Of a stretch of 64,000 bases of DNA, positions 37,601 through 52,600 are shown one piece after another (within the stretch, counting starts at the first letter, position 1; each line of letters opens with the position of its first letter). A model generated the notes under the pieces. That model was not told where the DNA came from, did no database searches, and worked only from the letters and a program-made list of their open reading frames with translations. The position numbers were made by a program, and so were the translations under genes. Origin of the DNA: Siniperca chuatsi (lineage: Eukaryota > Chordata > Actinopteri > Centrarchiformes > Sinipercidae); contig NC_058046.1 of NCBI RefSeq assembly GCF_020085105.1, forward strand, positions 24,990,675-25,054,674, read 5' to 3'.

Positions 37601-40600
37601 AAAAGTAAGTAAGTAAAATTTTATTTATATAGCACCTTTTCAAAACCTAGGTTACACAGTGCTTTACAACAGGATTAAAAAGTTAAAAGAAAAGAACACA
37701 CATAAAACAGAATAGGGTACATGACTCAAGCACAAAAACACTTAAAACATCCAAGGGAGTTTGCTGACCTGACTCCCAGGGGGACCCAGGACAGCGAATG
37801 CACAGTCCCCTCTCGTTTTCAGTCGTGAATGAGGTACAACTAGCAGGTCTCGTTCAGACGACCTGAGTGGCCTAGCAGGGGTATAAGGCATTAGTAGCTC
37901 ACTAATATATTCTGGAGCAAGATTATTCAAAGCCTTATAAATGAGGAGGAGGATCTTGAACTGAATCCTAAATTTAATCAGAAGCCAGTGTAGTGACATC
38001 AGAACCAGGGTGAGCGATATGAGGTCTTGGTGAGTAATCTAGCTGCAGAGTTTTGGACTAACTGTAATTGGGCAACTGCATCTTGGCTTAGGCAGGAATA
38101 CAGAGCATTACAGTAACAGTAGTCTAGGCGAGAGGACACAAAAGCATTTCCAAGTGATGGAAAGATAACAGAGGGTGTATTTTTGCATTATTCCTCAGGT
38201 GAAAGTAACAGGACTGAATAACTGTCTTGACGTGTTTTATCAAATTTCAACTTCAACGATAAACTCCAAACCAGCCTCTGCTCTGCTATGACATGGTATT
38301 CTGCCAATTCAATGCATTGTATTATTAGGGCCCGTTATTTTTGTAGTTTTCATTTAAAGATAGTTATTTATGGTTAATTGAATATACAGCTATATATTTA
38401 TATAGCCAAATGAAAAATTTGCTTCAGAGTTGAACAGGTGAAAATCGTTTAAAAAAACAAACCAAAAAAAAACATTTGCAGTGCAAACACTTTGTAGTTT
38501 AAATGTTTTGAATTTGAGTCTCAAAATTATTACTTATTTCAAAAGAATAATTAGCAGCTCTTTCTTTGGAGTTTCTCTTCAATTTCTATCAGTGGAAGCA
38601 TATTCCCAGCTCTCCTCTTCACAGGAGGACCTTATTCACTGTATAAATGAATGAATGAATAATAACTTAATAACTTGCCAATTTGAAGATGTCTTTTTCA
38701 AACAACCATTTCAGTCATTATGAGTTCATATTCAGTAACTCGTATCCTTTATGTCATTAGGGTGAATTATGGTGAGCAGTGTCCTCTGAAAGCAGAAAAA
38801 CAAACATAATTGGATCTTTGGAGACATAAAATCTGGGGGGAAATGAGTTAAAAGAATTACCATTAATAAAAAAAAAATTTAAAAAATCTGGGTACTTTTT
38901 ATTGAAAATCTGAGCAAACTATGTAATGATGGCACTGTTTCTAAATTATCCCATGTAAGTTTTTTAAACCATCCTGAATGCCAGTACCAATACATATTTG
39001 GGTAAGCCAATATTGATAATATCGGTTCTCCAGTCAGACGTGTTCTATTACGAAATAAATGAGTTGCTTTGCATCTTTTTGATGTTTTCTTCTGCAGCTT
39101 CTGAAGCCTATCCCTCAGCGGGAGCGTTCTCAGTGGGAGGTGGGTGTGGGCCATGCCGAGGACGCCTTCCCGATGACGCGGCAGGAGCGAATTGACAACT
39201 ACACCTTCATCTATGTTGACCCAGAGCCTACTGAAGCCCCGCCCAGCAAGAAACCCAACATCAGAGCTGAGAAACGAAACCGGCGCTCCAGCGGCTCAAT
39301 CAGTAAGAAGGAAGAAGGAGGAGTGAAGTCGCCAGACAGAGAGCAGCCGCCACGAAGGCAGCTGCCACGCAGACAGTGTAGCGTTTCAAACACAGACGAC
39401 AACACGAACTCCCAGGCCTCAAATGAAGAGAAGAACCAGAGGGGGGACCAGCGTAAGACCAGCTCCCCGAATCAGAGCGCTGGTTGTGATGCACGAGTAC
39501 AGCAGGACTCACCACCACCGGTCAGGGCCTGGAAAACAGCAGCCGCCAGAAAGCTGCTGCCTCTCTCGATCACCATGAAGCGGCTGAATGTGGAGATCAC
39601 AAAGTGCGACTGGCCTCTCCTGCAGAAAAAAGCAGCTACGTCTCCGAAAAAGAACAAAGAAGAAGAGAAGGAGGAGAGGGTGGAGAGAGAGGCCAGGCAG
39701 CCCGACCTGGGATACTGCTCACCTGAGGTTGGTGTAACTCAAGCAGGCAGAAAAATGTACACACGACAGTTATCCTGTAAGGATATTTCAAATGTTGATG
39801 CTTTCAGCAGGACAGCAGAGCTAAACCTGAGCCCAGTCCTGAGGAGGAGGAAGACGGGGATGAAGGGGAGGAAGAGGGGGAGGAGAGGAGAGGCTCCCCT
39901 GCCAGTCGGAGGAGTGAGGAGGGAGGAATGCAGCAGACCTCCTCCCCTGGATCACCCCACAGTAGTCCACAAGGTAAAACACAGACCTGCAGGGTGTTTT
40001 TTTTTTTATATGAATATTTGACGTGTAAAGTCAGTAAGAGATGCAGCTCAATATTTTTATGTGTTTTCAGGCTCTCAGGAGAGGAAGCTGCAGCGCCGAT
40101 CAGTCAGGAGCAGGTCTGAGTCAGAGAGAGGCAGCGATCCCGTCCCTAAGAAGAAAACCAAAAAGGAACAGGTATCAGTCCTCCCCAGATAACCTTGTGT
40201 TCAGACCAAAAACAGCATTGCATTAAGAAAATGTAAGAGTGTGGCCTATAGGCCAGATGCATACAATCGCAAAGTTCCCAGTTTGATTCAAGCCTTTTGT
40301 TGCATGTCATAATCCTTCTCTCCCCACGTTTTCTATACACTGTTAAGCAAGCTATCAAATAAAGGCAGAATTGGCCAAAATATGATTTAAAAAAAGATTG
40401 CTTCAGGTACTGGTGAGACAATGAAATACAATCTGGGATTCATGAGTTTGAAGGCTTATCAGATGCCAAAACACTCCACAGAGGTTTGTAATACTATGAG
40501 AGAGGATTTTTCAACACTGGAAAGTTGTTACGGCAAAAATAATTTTTTCCAACATCGCGTCAGTAATCCGGTAAATCGTCGGCACACCTGCTACATCATC

Positions 40601-43600
40601 GCAGTGGCCTCATTGAAATGAATGAGGCTGCACCATTATTTTATGCAGTGCTAATGTCGGTCTGAACGTGGCCTTAGTGTGAAATTTCCTCAAACTTACC
40701 TGCTACCACTCGAATCAAAATTTCCACCACGAGAACCTAAACTCCCATGTTTAACCTCCTCACAGGCAGAGATGGCTCCTGAGACCACACTAAGGACAGG
40801 TTCACAGAAAGGTAGGGGATCTTTCTTTCATGCCTCCTGTAAACCTCTGCGGTGGGAACTCCTTATACTTCTAAAAAGTGAAATCTGTCTCTCTTTTTTT
40901 TTTTTTATGCCCCCCTATGTGATCCTCTAGGAGCCAGTGAGATCTCAGATGCCTGCAAGCCCCTGAAGAAGCGAAGCAGAGCGTCAACAGATGTGGAGAT
41001 GGCTTCTTCTCAGTACAGAGACACCTCTGATTCTGACTCTAGAGGCCTCAACGACCCCCAGGTGCGCTTAGGAAACATGTACAGAAATACCCACACACAT
41101 AAAGAGGAAAACACTGTTTCTCATGCACAAAAAATATGTATAAACGTACACTCAGAGGCAAATGTGAGAATATACTCAGTGTTTGTCTTACTTGCAGAAA
41201 TGTGTACAGCACATGTGAAAGACAAACTTTCAGTCATCAATCAATCATTATCTTTGTTTCACTTTGCCTATTTGCATTTTGAGAAACGTGCAGGACTTTT
41301 TTACACTCATCACAACACAACTTGAGCTGAAATATAATCTGCAACCATTTTGATAATCCGTTTATTGTTTAAGGTGTTTTTTAAAGCAAAAATTCAGTGC
41401 TTCCAGCTTCTCACATGTGAATAGTTTTCTTTTTTTAATGATTGTAATCTGAATATCTTTTGGTTCTGTACTATTAGTTGGACAAAAGAAGACATTTGAA
41501 AACGTCACCATGGGCACTTGGAGCTTATGATGGGGATTTTCTTACTATTTGTTGACATTTTATGGACCAATGCATTAATCAATTAATCAAGAAAATAACT
41601 GATACATTAATTAATAATGAAAATAATCATTTGTTGCAGCCCTGATCACACCATGTACTAGTCTGGATAGCTACACACTTGAAAGAGTAGTGGAACACAG
41701 TTGGCTTACATTTGGTGCATCACATCAACACGCTTCTTTCTTTATCCCGCAGGGTTTATTTGGGAAGAGCCTTGATAGTCCAGCAGCAGCAGATGCAGAT
41801 GCTTCAGATACTCAGTCTGTGGACTCCGGCTTGTCCCGTCAGGACGGCAGCACCGGCAAGAGAGACACCGTCTGCCAGGTAAGCGCTGCTCAGCGCTTTT
41901 ATCTCTAAAAGCTTAAAGTTATAGCTTTATATGATGTTCTAACTGTCTTTCTCTGTGTGTTTGTGTGCAGATCTGCGAGGTGTATGGAGAGGGTTTGGTG
42001 GTGTGTGAAGGTGACTGCAGCAGACAGTTTCACCTGGAGTGTCTTGGTCTGACGTCCCTTCCTGAAGGCAGATTCACCTGCTTGGAATGTAGAAATGGTG
42101 AGCGAATCAGAATACATCTTCACTATCACATCTGTTGTGTTTCGTTCTTTACTGTCACTGACTCTGTCATTCTTTTTCTAGGCAATCATCCTTGTTTTAG
42201 CTGTAAGACAGCGGGCCGGGAGGTGACGCGCTGCTCTGCGTCTGGATGTGGTTGTTACTACCACGAGGATTGTGTCCGTAAACTCCCAGGCACCACCAGC
42301 AGTACGGGCGGAGGCTTCTGCTGCCCTCAGCACAGCTGCTCTACCTGCTGCCTGGAGAGAGACCTGCAACGAGCCAGTAAAGGTAAAACAGCTTCTGCTT
42401 TGTTTTTCAGCTTCTCTGATTTCCTGTTTTGAGTTTGCAGTGGAAGCTGTGGGGCAGGGAGCTGGTGCCACATCAGCAAAGTGTGAAGAAAATGTATGAA
42501 AAAATAAACTTCTCATTTCCCATTAAATTTTAGGCTTCTAGCTGATGTTATTGGCCAATAGCAGTAGAAAAAAGCTCATGAGGAGTGCAAGGGTCAAGGC
42601 TGTACTTCCCTGTAGGAGAGTGCAGGAGGAAGAAATAAGACAATTTGTTTTTTAAAAAATGTTTTAGGGAAATTAGATTGAGAAAGAGACAACTGACTAA
42701 AAGGTGTTACTTTCAGAGGTTAGTGAAGAATATTTGGTGACACAGTCTTGCTAAGAACATCCGGTTCCACCTCAAACTAAAAGTGCTCTATTTGGTTTGA
42801 GATGAGAGGCACCTGGAGGCTGCAGACCGTTGAAGAAAAATGATGTAATTGCCATGTTCCTGAAAATGTCTTTAGATGATGCTGCATTATCCTGCTGGAA
42901 ATTTGATAAAGGGAAAGAGATGCACTGTGTTTGCAGCAAAGTTTAGGTATCTTGTGGTTTTAAAAATGAAACATCAGATGCTAAGGTGTCAAAAATGTGC
43001 CTAGAAAACATTTTGTACAACAATTTGTACCTTTTGACACCAGGCAGGTTTGTGTGTGATTCTGACCATACTGTTAGTACAAAATATGGATAACAACCTA
43101 TGAATTTTTACATAGTGATGGAGAGGAAAGTACTTATATTTTCTTAAAACCCCTCAAGGACTTGTCTCAAATAACATCCTTCCAACAAATTGTTTTATTT
43201 ATATATTACTGTGTTTGAGTATTAGTACATAGAGTCTATTGTACATCCAATCCCAAAAGGATACGATTGGGATTGGATGTACAATCCTCTTATTAAGTCA
43301 TGTTTCAGATTTCAACGAGTTGTTAGCAGTTCCACCAAAGAGATTTTTCCTCTCTAAGCTTCTCAGATGGTTTCTTTAAATAACTGTTTGAGTCCCCAAA
43401 AGGTAAAATTATCAAATATTTCACACAAAAAAGATAAGAGAAAAAAATAAGATATATATTATATCTTATATAATGTATATATTTATGTTGCAGAACTTTT
43501 TTTTTTCTTCTTTTCAAGCCCATTAAAATCTCAAACCCCTCCAGATTTGCATCATTTGCACTCGAGTACTATGTACTGAATACTGTAATAACTCATCTAC

Positions 43601-46600
43601 TGCACTGTTATTTCTGTCCATAATTTGCACTACTTAATATTCATTGCACTACTGTTCTGCCCAGTCCAATTCATTATTGTACATATCCATCAGTATACTT
43701 CTGTTTATAGTAATGCCATCTGTATATAATGTCCATAGTACCACTTATGGAACCACTTATGCACACACTTCATATCCTGCACTTGCTTGCCGCACTTCTG
43801 GTTAGACCTAAACTGCATTTCGTTGCCTTGTACTTGTACATATGTAATGACAATAAAGTTGAATCTAATCTAATTTATCTTGTGACGCTTTGGAGCCCTA
43901 GGTTGGAGACCACTGGTCCAAAATCAGCACATGTGAATGTTCAATGTCGAACCATGTTTTGCCTTTTTTTGTTGTTAAGGTACAATGAAGCAAGGAGGGA
44001 AAAAATACATTTTAACAATTGAAGACTGAAGTCTTGAAAAAAAGTACCAAGTAGTTGTATTTTTTCCTTCTGATTTCCTTTAATTACAGCTGGAAACCAT
44101 AAAGGAATCTGACCTAATTTATTCTAAAAACTTTGCTGCACCTTTTCACAGCTCTGTGTGTGCTGTACTATATCACAGCTACATGACTCGTGTGACGGAG
44201 TGAGCAGTTCACAAAAACTTTGTACATGTAAAGTGACCACTGAGTGTAAAAGGTCTCCCCATCTCCTCTGCCTCCCGTCCAGGTCGTCTGATGCGTTGTA
44301 TCCGCTGCCCGCTGGCCTATCACACAGGAGACAGCTGCGTGGCGGCAGGCAGCGTCGCCCTCACCCATCACATCATGATCTGCAGCAACCATGGCAGTGC
44401 CAAGAGGAACGGCCTCCTAACCTCCCCCATCAACGTGGGCTGGTGCTTCCTGTGTGCCAGAGGTAAGCTCTCACAACTGTTCACACTAACCTTCCTCTCC
44501 TACAGCCGTGGTTCAGTGACCCTGAGCACACAAATGTGGAAGTTCTTAATTTCACCACACTTTTGCTTCCACTGGCTGATTTCAGTCTTATGACAAACAG
44601 CAAGATCAGTTCTTCTTACTTGCACTACACATTAGAGTGTAAACAATTCCTGATCCATTAGGTCCATCCATTATTGTAGTTTTTTCATCTTTTTTTGGAG
44701 GGGGGGAATATAACCTTTGTTTTGATACAATCACAGCTGCAGTAACATTTTGTGGGTGAAAACTGAAACCTCACATACTTCTTAGATATTTTATGTTTAG
44801 ATTTTATAATTTTAATATTACATGTTTCATGTTTGGTATTGTTGTTCATGAAAAGCAGTTCTGTGCAATGTAATGTTTGTTTTCCATCACGATACTAATA
44901 CTACAAATGATCCAGGCTGTTACACTGCACTCCACTTAAAACAATCCAATCTGTCCTGGATGGTGATGAGTTAAAAATGACAGGATTTATCCTTTTTTTC
45001 CCTTTTTATGACTTTTAACCAGTTTAGATGTTAGTTAGTTAGTTTGTTTTGCCTGTTAAACCATAAGTTGAGTGCACTGTTTGGCCTCTTTGTGTTGGGA
45101 CAAACTTTGTTTTACTTGTTTCTTCTGTGTGTGCGTGTGCGAGAGAGAGAGAGAGACTGTGTGTGTGTTTGTTCTTTCTCTTCTTTTTGTGAATTTTGGG
45201 TAATTTCGAGTTTGACTGCGGCTCACCCCCGTCTCTTCCTGTGTGTCTTGTGTAGGGCTGTTAGTGCAAGACCTTACTGACACCATATTAAGTTCATATG
45301 CCTATAAGTCCCACTACCTTCTGACTGAGTCAAATCGTGCTGAGTTGAAATTACCTATGATTCCCTCTCCTTCGTCAGCTACCAAAAAGAATGTTGGGAA
45401 AGGTAACTGAACAGTTTTTCTCTTTCTCCTTTTGTCCCACTGGTCTGTGTTTGTGTTGTGCCTGCTCCCGTTCTGATTTAGTTTCCCTTTTGTACGCATC
45501 TTTCATTTCAAAGCCTCGAGGTGCAAAGTTAATTAACTGGTTAAACGTGCAGTTAATTTTAATGCAGAGTGGCGCAAAGTAACCTCAGCCAAGTTCCCTT
45601 AACACATTAACAGATAACAGTGGGCCTCATGCAAGAACGGTTTTGTATAGACCGAATCACAAAGATTGTTTACAGGGGTAGAAAACCTCTGCTTCACATA
45701 ATGTTTTTGCATACAAATGTAATTGCAGCAACATGTTGCATGTTTTCAGACATACATCTCATTCATCTAAAACGCGTGTTTTATGCTTTCATAGCTCATT
45801 AATAACAACACTTTCACTAACGTTAGCTTGGAGACCTAATTTACATGTTGGGCCACAGACTAAAGAAAATCAAAGCTCTAGCTTACCCAAAACTAGTCCG
45901 ACCTGCGGCGAGATGACGCTGTTGGGTAGATTTTGTTTATAAAAGATGCTTGCAAAGGAGCACAGTACATAAATTAGCACAGCAGAAACATCAGATAGGT
46001 CAGATCACCGTGTTTAATTATATGTCTTTAAGCATTACAGTTACGGCTGGAAATGACAACAGAAAGTGGCTGTTGTTGTTAGCGTGACATCACAGTGATT
46101 CGGTCTATTCTTATCCCAAACCGCTCTTTTGGGCATATGAGGAGTCAGATTTACCAAACTAAGCTTGTTGTAAATGGGCCTTTTTCACAGATATTTTAAT
46201 GTGTCAGAGTAGGAAAAGCACAGGTGTAAATAACATTAATTCAATTTAGCTGCTTCAGTTTCAGGGTCCTGGTATCGTGCATGCTGGCTCACAGTTATGG
46301 CTTACCAAGACACTTGAATAGAGCAGAGTTAATGTTATTAGTAACACCTGTGCTTTTCCTACTTTGACAAGTTAAAATGTCTGCTGAGAAAAAGGCTTGT
46401 TGCTCGTTTCAACCTGATGAGTGTCGCCTGTACGCTGCATCATCATTAGCATAATTGATGCCCCCAAATCGCTATTTAAAGCTATCTGTCCCGCTTCATT
46501 TGTGGGCAACTTTCATTCAAATATGAAAAGAAAAGCTTCAAGTACTGTCATCAGAAATCAGCAGACAAAACCAGAACACATTTAGCCGTGTCAGTCGTGG

Positions 46601-49600
46601 TATTAGAGGACCCGGTACAGTTAAAAAACAGGTGGTCATATAAACCCCTGTTAATGTCGAATGTGATGTCCCATCGGAAGGGAACCTTGTGTTAAGAATG
46701 TTATCACAGTATATGTGTTCCCAAGGTCAGGAATGAGCCCTCACGTTCAGAGAGGAAATAGTTTCACTCGCTAAAGCAAAGTGGTCCGTGACTTACGCTG
46801 CGTTCCAGACAGTGTCGGAGGTCGGAATTTCCGAACTCTGACCTCAAAGTGGTCCAGGTGCACGACATCAAACTTAAACAAAAAACCTGGCTGACCGTGA
46901 CAAACTGATATTTCTTTGACAAGTGTACACACAATTGAACTCTCAGCAGTGCAGCCTCCTTGCAACAGGAGGAAACAACTACGCATGAACAGACGCCACT
47001 ATACACATTATTTTACGGCACTTTTATAGTCGGAAACGCATCTTCATATTCTATTCACTAGCCTAATACAATACTGTAGTCTATAAATACATCCTTCCCC
47101 CATTGATTGAAATGTAGCCTAATGTGCGCTTCCGTGGTGCTGCCATTGTTGTGTGACGTCAGACAACTGCTTCTTCATGAAGTCGGGGTAGATAGGAAGT
47201 AGGAACTCCGACTTTAAGTGGCGTTCCATTGTCTGGAACGCAGCATTAAGATGGGAGGCGGTGAAGGGGACGTGACATGGACGAGAGGATATTATTCAGC
47301 AGGTAGTCTCGCATAGCCAAACCTATCCCCACACTTCATTTTAGTGCTGTGCCAGCGCGGGAGAAAGATCTGGCTGAACATATTATCATTCTGGCATAAG
47401 GAGGGGAAAAACGCTCTGGCTTGTTAGTATTTCTTTAAACCAATCACAATCGTCTTGGGCGGTGCAAACCCCAGGAAGCAGCAACGGTGCCCTTGCAAAA
47501 CGGTAACACTGAGTCAGACTATTTAGCAGGTGATGTTACACCGTTGGTGCAGCAGTGGATTTTCTAAAATATGCCAATAAAGTCTTGTCAAAGAAAAACT
47601 TGTCAAACCTCGCAGTAAATTGGCAGGCCATGATAATTTGGTCTATTGTAGTAATTCATTTTTATTATTAATATTTATTTTAGTTGATTTCGGAATCATA
47701 TTTAAACTCCAAATTAATTCCGATCAAGGAATTATGATTCTCAGTATGATTTTGAAAGTCAAACAAGTGTTTTTTTTCTTTCTTCCTAGTACAGACTATC
47801 TGTACATGACTTCTCCGACAGATCTGGACGGCTCATGAATTTAGTTCATACAAGTACGAGCAAACTGGTGAATGCGACAAATTCACTTAAATCACTTGTA
47901 CGTGCCACCTAATAACGAAACTGTCCGTATGAGTGGTTCTTGCACGAGGCCCATTGTGAGATCGGTTCGTGCTGTGCATGAATAGTCAATCTGGGTATAT
48001 TTCTCTGCAATAAAGTCATTATATACAAGCTAAATCAAACGTTCTAATTTTCAACGAGTAAAATTCATCTGCTGGGAAAATATAATTGGTCATTAAATCT
48101 CCAGTTCTTAAACTACTGTAAGATGCCCTGATGCAGGATGCTCTGGATTAGTTCAGGTTCTGTCTGTGGTTTGTGGAGCTTATCGCTGCTGGAGGTGCAC
48201 TGCTTCTCTGCTTCAGCACTCTGGGCTTGTTTTTGATTTGAAAGGCCTTGTCTAGCCGCACCTCTTTTATGCTGACTGCAACTAAGTTTTATTTTTGACT
48301 GAAATTTTCAGATGAAATGAAATTTCGGCTCACCTCATCTTCTTGAGCTTTGACCTGCCTTGGATGGAATATAATCCCAATCTGGACTAGATTTGAGTAC
48401 AATTAAGCAAAGATGAGTTCCCAAGTGCAAGTATAGTAAAATTACTCTCTTTTAAAGTTGTGATATTTCATTAAAGAAAGAAAATTGCAATATAAAAAAA
48501 ATATGATTCCATGCAAGGTGGTCTGTGCAGGATGCGATATGTGTGATGGAAAAGTTTGCTTTACTGGCAGGACTGCATGCCTGCTTTTTGCCAATAATTT
48601 GTTATTTGAGTGTAACCCTGGTTCCTTGTTAACTTGCTGGCTGATTTTATTCCTGTGCTGCCGCATGTATTTCCCATAGACTGGTCTTGGTACAGTGCTC
48701 TGAATCTGATTGCCAGACATGCTGTAACTGCTGCAACAAAAGTTGTAACCGAGCTGAGAACCCATGCAGGGGGCTTTTTCATGCAGTATGGCTCTCACAG
48801 GAGCCTTCACTGAAGCAAAAGAGCTCCTGGCCTTTGTTTATCATTTCAGAATAATGGCCAGATGTTATGGGAGTTGTTTTCCCTACAAGGACGCTATTTT
48901 CATATCACACTAGATGTTGGAAAACCGTGACTTGGTGCTTTATTTGTAGGCTTTGTAGTATTTATACTTTTCTTAGGCTTGTCTGCAAATGAGATTCAGA
49001 GTTTGTCCAGGTTTTAAGGTGCATCACCTAATCATACACTCCTCCTCTCTTTGCATACCAATTTCCCACAACGCATGCACACACACACACATGTGTACAT
49101 CCATACAAATGTAGGAGGCAAGTTGCTGTGCTGCGACTCATGCCCGGCTTCCTTCCACCCGGAGTGTCTGGAGATTGAGATGCCGGAGGGGGCGTGGTCC
49201 TGCAGTGATTGCAGGGCAGGGAAGAAACCTCACTACAAACAAATTGTCTGGGTCAAACTGGGCAACTACAGGTACGCAGAGAGCACTGATTATAGACTGC
49301 TGAGGGTTGTGCAACTGTCAGTGTATGGTATGGTTACATTTAAAGGGTAAGTCTGGTGATCTATATTTTTGTCAAAAAAGTCCATGAAAAGACCAAAACC
49401 AACAATGAAGTGTTGCCTATGTAGACATAATTCTGATACAGCTTATTCCTCTGTGCCATAGACCTCCATTATTGTCCAAAAACTGTTTAAATAACTTTTG
49501 CTAAAAGTTAAGGTGCCCAGCTGTTTTAGGGAAATTATTTATTTAAAAAAAAGAATAATGTAAAAGTGGTCCTATATGTTCGTGACCCATTTTTAAAGAT

Positions 49601-52600
49601 TAATGCCTTCAGTCGGAACAAATGGGCAGGGAACCACAGACAGGCTGGGGACGGACTAATGTACTGTTCGTTTTGGTCTTTTCATAGCATTAGTTGACAT
49701 TAACAAAAATATAGAATATCACCAGTCTTATCCTTAAGTTCAGAGCAACAAATCTGCTTTGCACCTCATACTGAAACAGGATGTGATATTATAGATGCAG
49801 GTATTCAGGAAACGTTGAGCAGTGGTGTTTTCCTGTCTCACACTGACTGTGAGCTGCAGTTTATAGTCTGCTGGCATGGCACTAGATTAAGATGTGGTAA
49901 TGGGACACAAATAATCTCTCTGACGTGCCAAAAAACCCCCAGCATTTCTACTGGCCAAACATGTAGATCTTATAGGGCAGAGTTCAGCAAACATGAACTC
50001 TGATTTGTGATTATGCAGGACCTTGAGAAAATTATTTTTGTTGCCAGAAACAATTTCTGAAAAACTTTCACATAAGTAAATGTTTGAAAAGTTTGGTGCA
50101 GGTGTGACACTACCGTCAGGCTATAATAACTTATCATATGTTTTATTATTTGTTTTTACCACAGTCTTCTGATTGTTCTTCTCATTGAACAATGTCCCCG
50201 TCCCGTTCCCATGCAGGTGGTGGCCAGCAGAGATCTGCAACCCTCGCTTGGTGCCATCAAACATTCAGAGCCTTCGCCACGATATTGGAGACTTCCCTGT
50301 CTTCTTCTTTGGCTCCCATGACTACTACTGGATCAACCAGGGCCGCGTCTTCCCCTACGTGGAGAACGACAAGAACTTTGTCACGGGTCAAATCAACATC
50401 AACAAAACCTTCAAGAAAGGTAATTTCTTCCTAGAAAGTTTCCTCCTACTTTTAAGACAAATCTGTTGCGATTTTCTCCTTTTTTTAAAGCTGTAGGAAG
50501 GATGATTTCTGAGATATTGTTGGTTGTTTTAGCTCTGGAAGAAGCAGCCCGGCGGTTTCAGGAGCTTAAGGCACAGAGGGAGAGCAGGGAGGCTCTAGAG
50601 CAGGAACGCAACTCACGCAAACCTCCACCCTACAAATTCATCAAGGTAATGTCACGTAATATCTCATGTAAGACAAATAACCCAAAAATGTGTATATATG
50701 TGTTATATTTAATAAATCTTCAGTGTTTTTACTTATTCTATTGGTGTTGTGTTTTCCTGTATCAGTCCAACAAACCAGTGGGGAAAGTGCAGGTACACGT
50801 AGCTGACTTGTCAGAAATCCAACGATGCAACTGCAGACCAACAGATGAGCATCCTTGCAGCCTCCACTCACAGTGTCTCAACCGCATGCTGCAGTACGAG
50901 TGTCATCCACAGGTCTGTGTCCATGTTTGTTCCTGTTCGTTTAGCTAATTTCTTGAACAATAAAACCGGTGAGACAGTCATGAGAAATCGCACCTCTTAA
51001 CTTCTTACCTTTTTATGTTTTTGTTGTTGTCAGGTGTGTCCTGCAGGAGACGGCTGTGAGAACCAGTGTTTCTCCAAGCGGCTGTATGCAGAGACAGAAG
51101 TGATAAAGACAGACGGCCGTGGCTGGGGCCTCAGGACCAACCAGGCCCTCAGGAAGGTGGGCGTTGAGCTTAATGTCCAATCCTTTCACCCAGCGAGTCA
51201 CTGTTATTCATTTGTTTTTACTTTCATCTTAAATGTGAACCAGACCAATCCTAAATCATGAATAGCTCGACTGTCAAGCTCTTGTCTTAACCAGCTTCCT
51301 ATAATATAATAATATAAACAAAACAGGCATTTAAAAGTCAAACTGATCAAAATCAACTTACATTATCTGACAAATGGAAAACCAAATAGTCCTAAGAACG
51401 AAGTCCCTGCAACTACGTAATCAGGAACTGCAGACTGGTCAACTTGTGCTTCTTGCTACATGGTATGTGTTGTATTGGAAACACTATCAAATTAAAATGA
51501 GAGGTGAAGGACATGTTTGTGGCTGGCCTTTACTTACCTGGATCTAGGATGCCAGTATTCTAGCAGAATAGAAATTCTTTCCAGACATGTCAATACACAA
51601 AACTTCGCCATGGCTTTCCCTAGATGATTGTATTTGAAGTTGGAAATTACCTTGATCTGCTAGTCAAATACCTAATGACCTAATGACCAGACTGTCAATT
51701 CAAAAGGTCACAGGTTCATTGTTTCTGAAACCTGTTGAATCGTCCTTGACATTGATTCCCGCCCTTCTCACTAATTGTCATTTTGAATAAAGTTGGCTGT
51801 GTGAGGCCTAAAACAATGTAAAAATGTTATGTTTGTTGTTTCCACCAGGGTGACTTTGTGTGTGAGTATGTGGGAGAGGTGATAGACTCAGAGGAGTGCC
51901 AGCAGCGAATCAAACGCGCCCATGAAAATCACGTTACCAACTTCTACATGCTCACCCTCACCAAGGTAACATTAACAGTCACACTGATAAACACTGTTCA
52001 GAGGAGAGACCGCCACCAAGCATTTCTTTAAACCCTGTTGTCTTAATGTCTGTCTTTCCTTGTAGGATCGTGTGATAGACGCCGGCCCAAAAGGAAACTC
52101 ATCTCGGTTTATGAACCACAGCTGCAGCCCAAACTGTGAAACCCAAAAGTGGACGGTAAACGGAGACGTTCGCATCGGACTCTTCGCCCTCTGTGATATC
52201 GAGGCTGGTGAGTTCACGTGGAAACACACATATATTCTGTTACATTCCTACATATATACGTTACATGCAGTCAGAGCAAGCTAGGTGATCCATTTGATGT
52301 GAATCCCTGGTGTTCCTGCAGACACAGAGCTGACGTTCAACTACAACCTGCACTGTGTGGGCAACAGGAGAACGTCTTGTCACTGTGGATCAGACAACTG
52401 CTCTGGATTCCTCGGGGTGCAGCCAACGGTGAGGACATTTACCTCTTGTTATCGTCATGAATCCAATTCTAGAGCAATCCTGACTTTGGGAGCTGTGTTT
52501 GATACCATTTCGTCTTTTTATAATGTGTCCTCCAGAGTGCTGTGGTGATGGAGAAAGAGGAGAAGGCCAGGAACGCCAAGCTGAAGCCGAAGAAGCGGAA

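Larger units (their letters stand above)
45621..47953. mobile_element. 2.3-kb nonautonomous DNA transposon-like element with nested insertions
   Basis: Ends tgggcctcatgcaagaac (45621-45638) and gttcttgcacgaggccca (47936-47953) are inverted complements with one mismatch in 18. No transposase frame is visible between them. Two further inverted-repeat elements lie inside (46178-46396 and 46797-47244). Sits in the 3.7-kb nsd3 intron 45403-49114. A clear target duplication was not found. Confidence 0.65.

Noticed and set aside
39728..40021. Continuous coding through 39728-40021
   Set aside because: The read-through frame gives a basic sequence unlike NSD3, whereas splicing at 39727/39811 joins in phase to the conserved [10 protein letters not shown] region.
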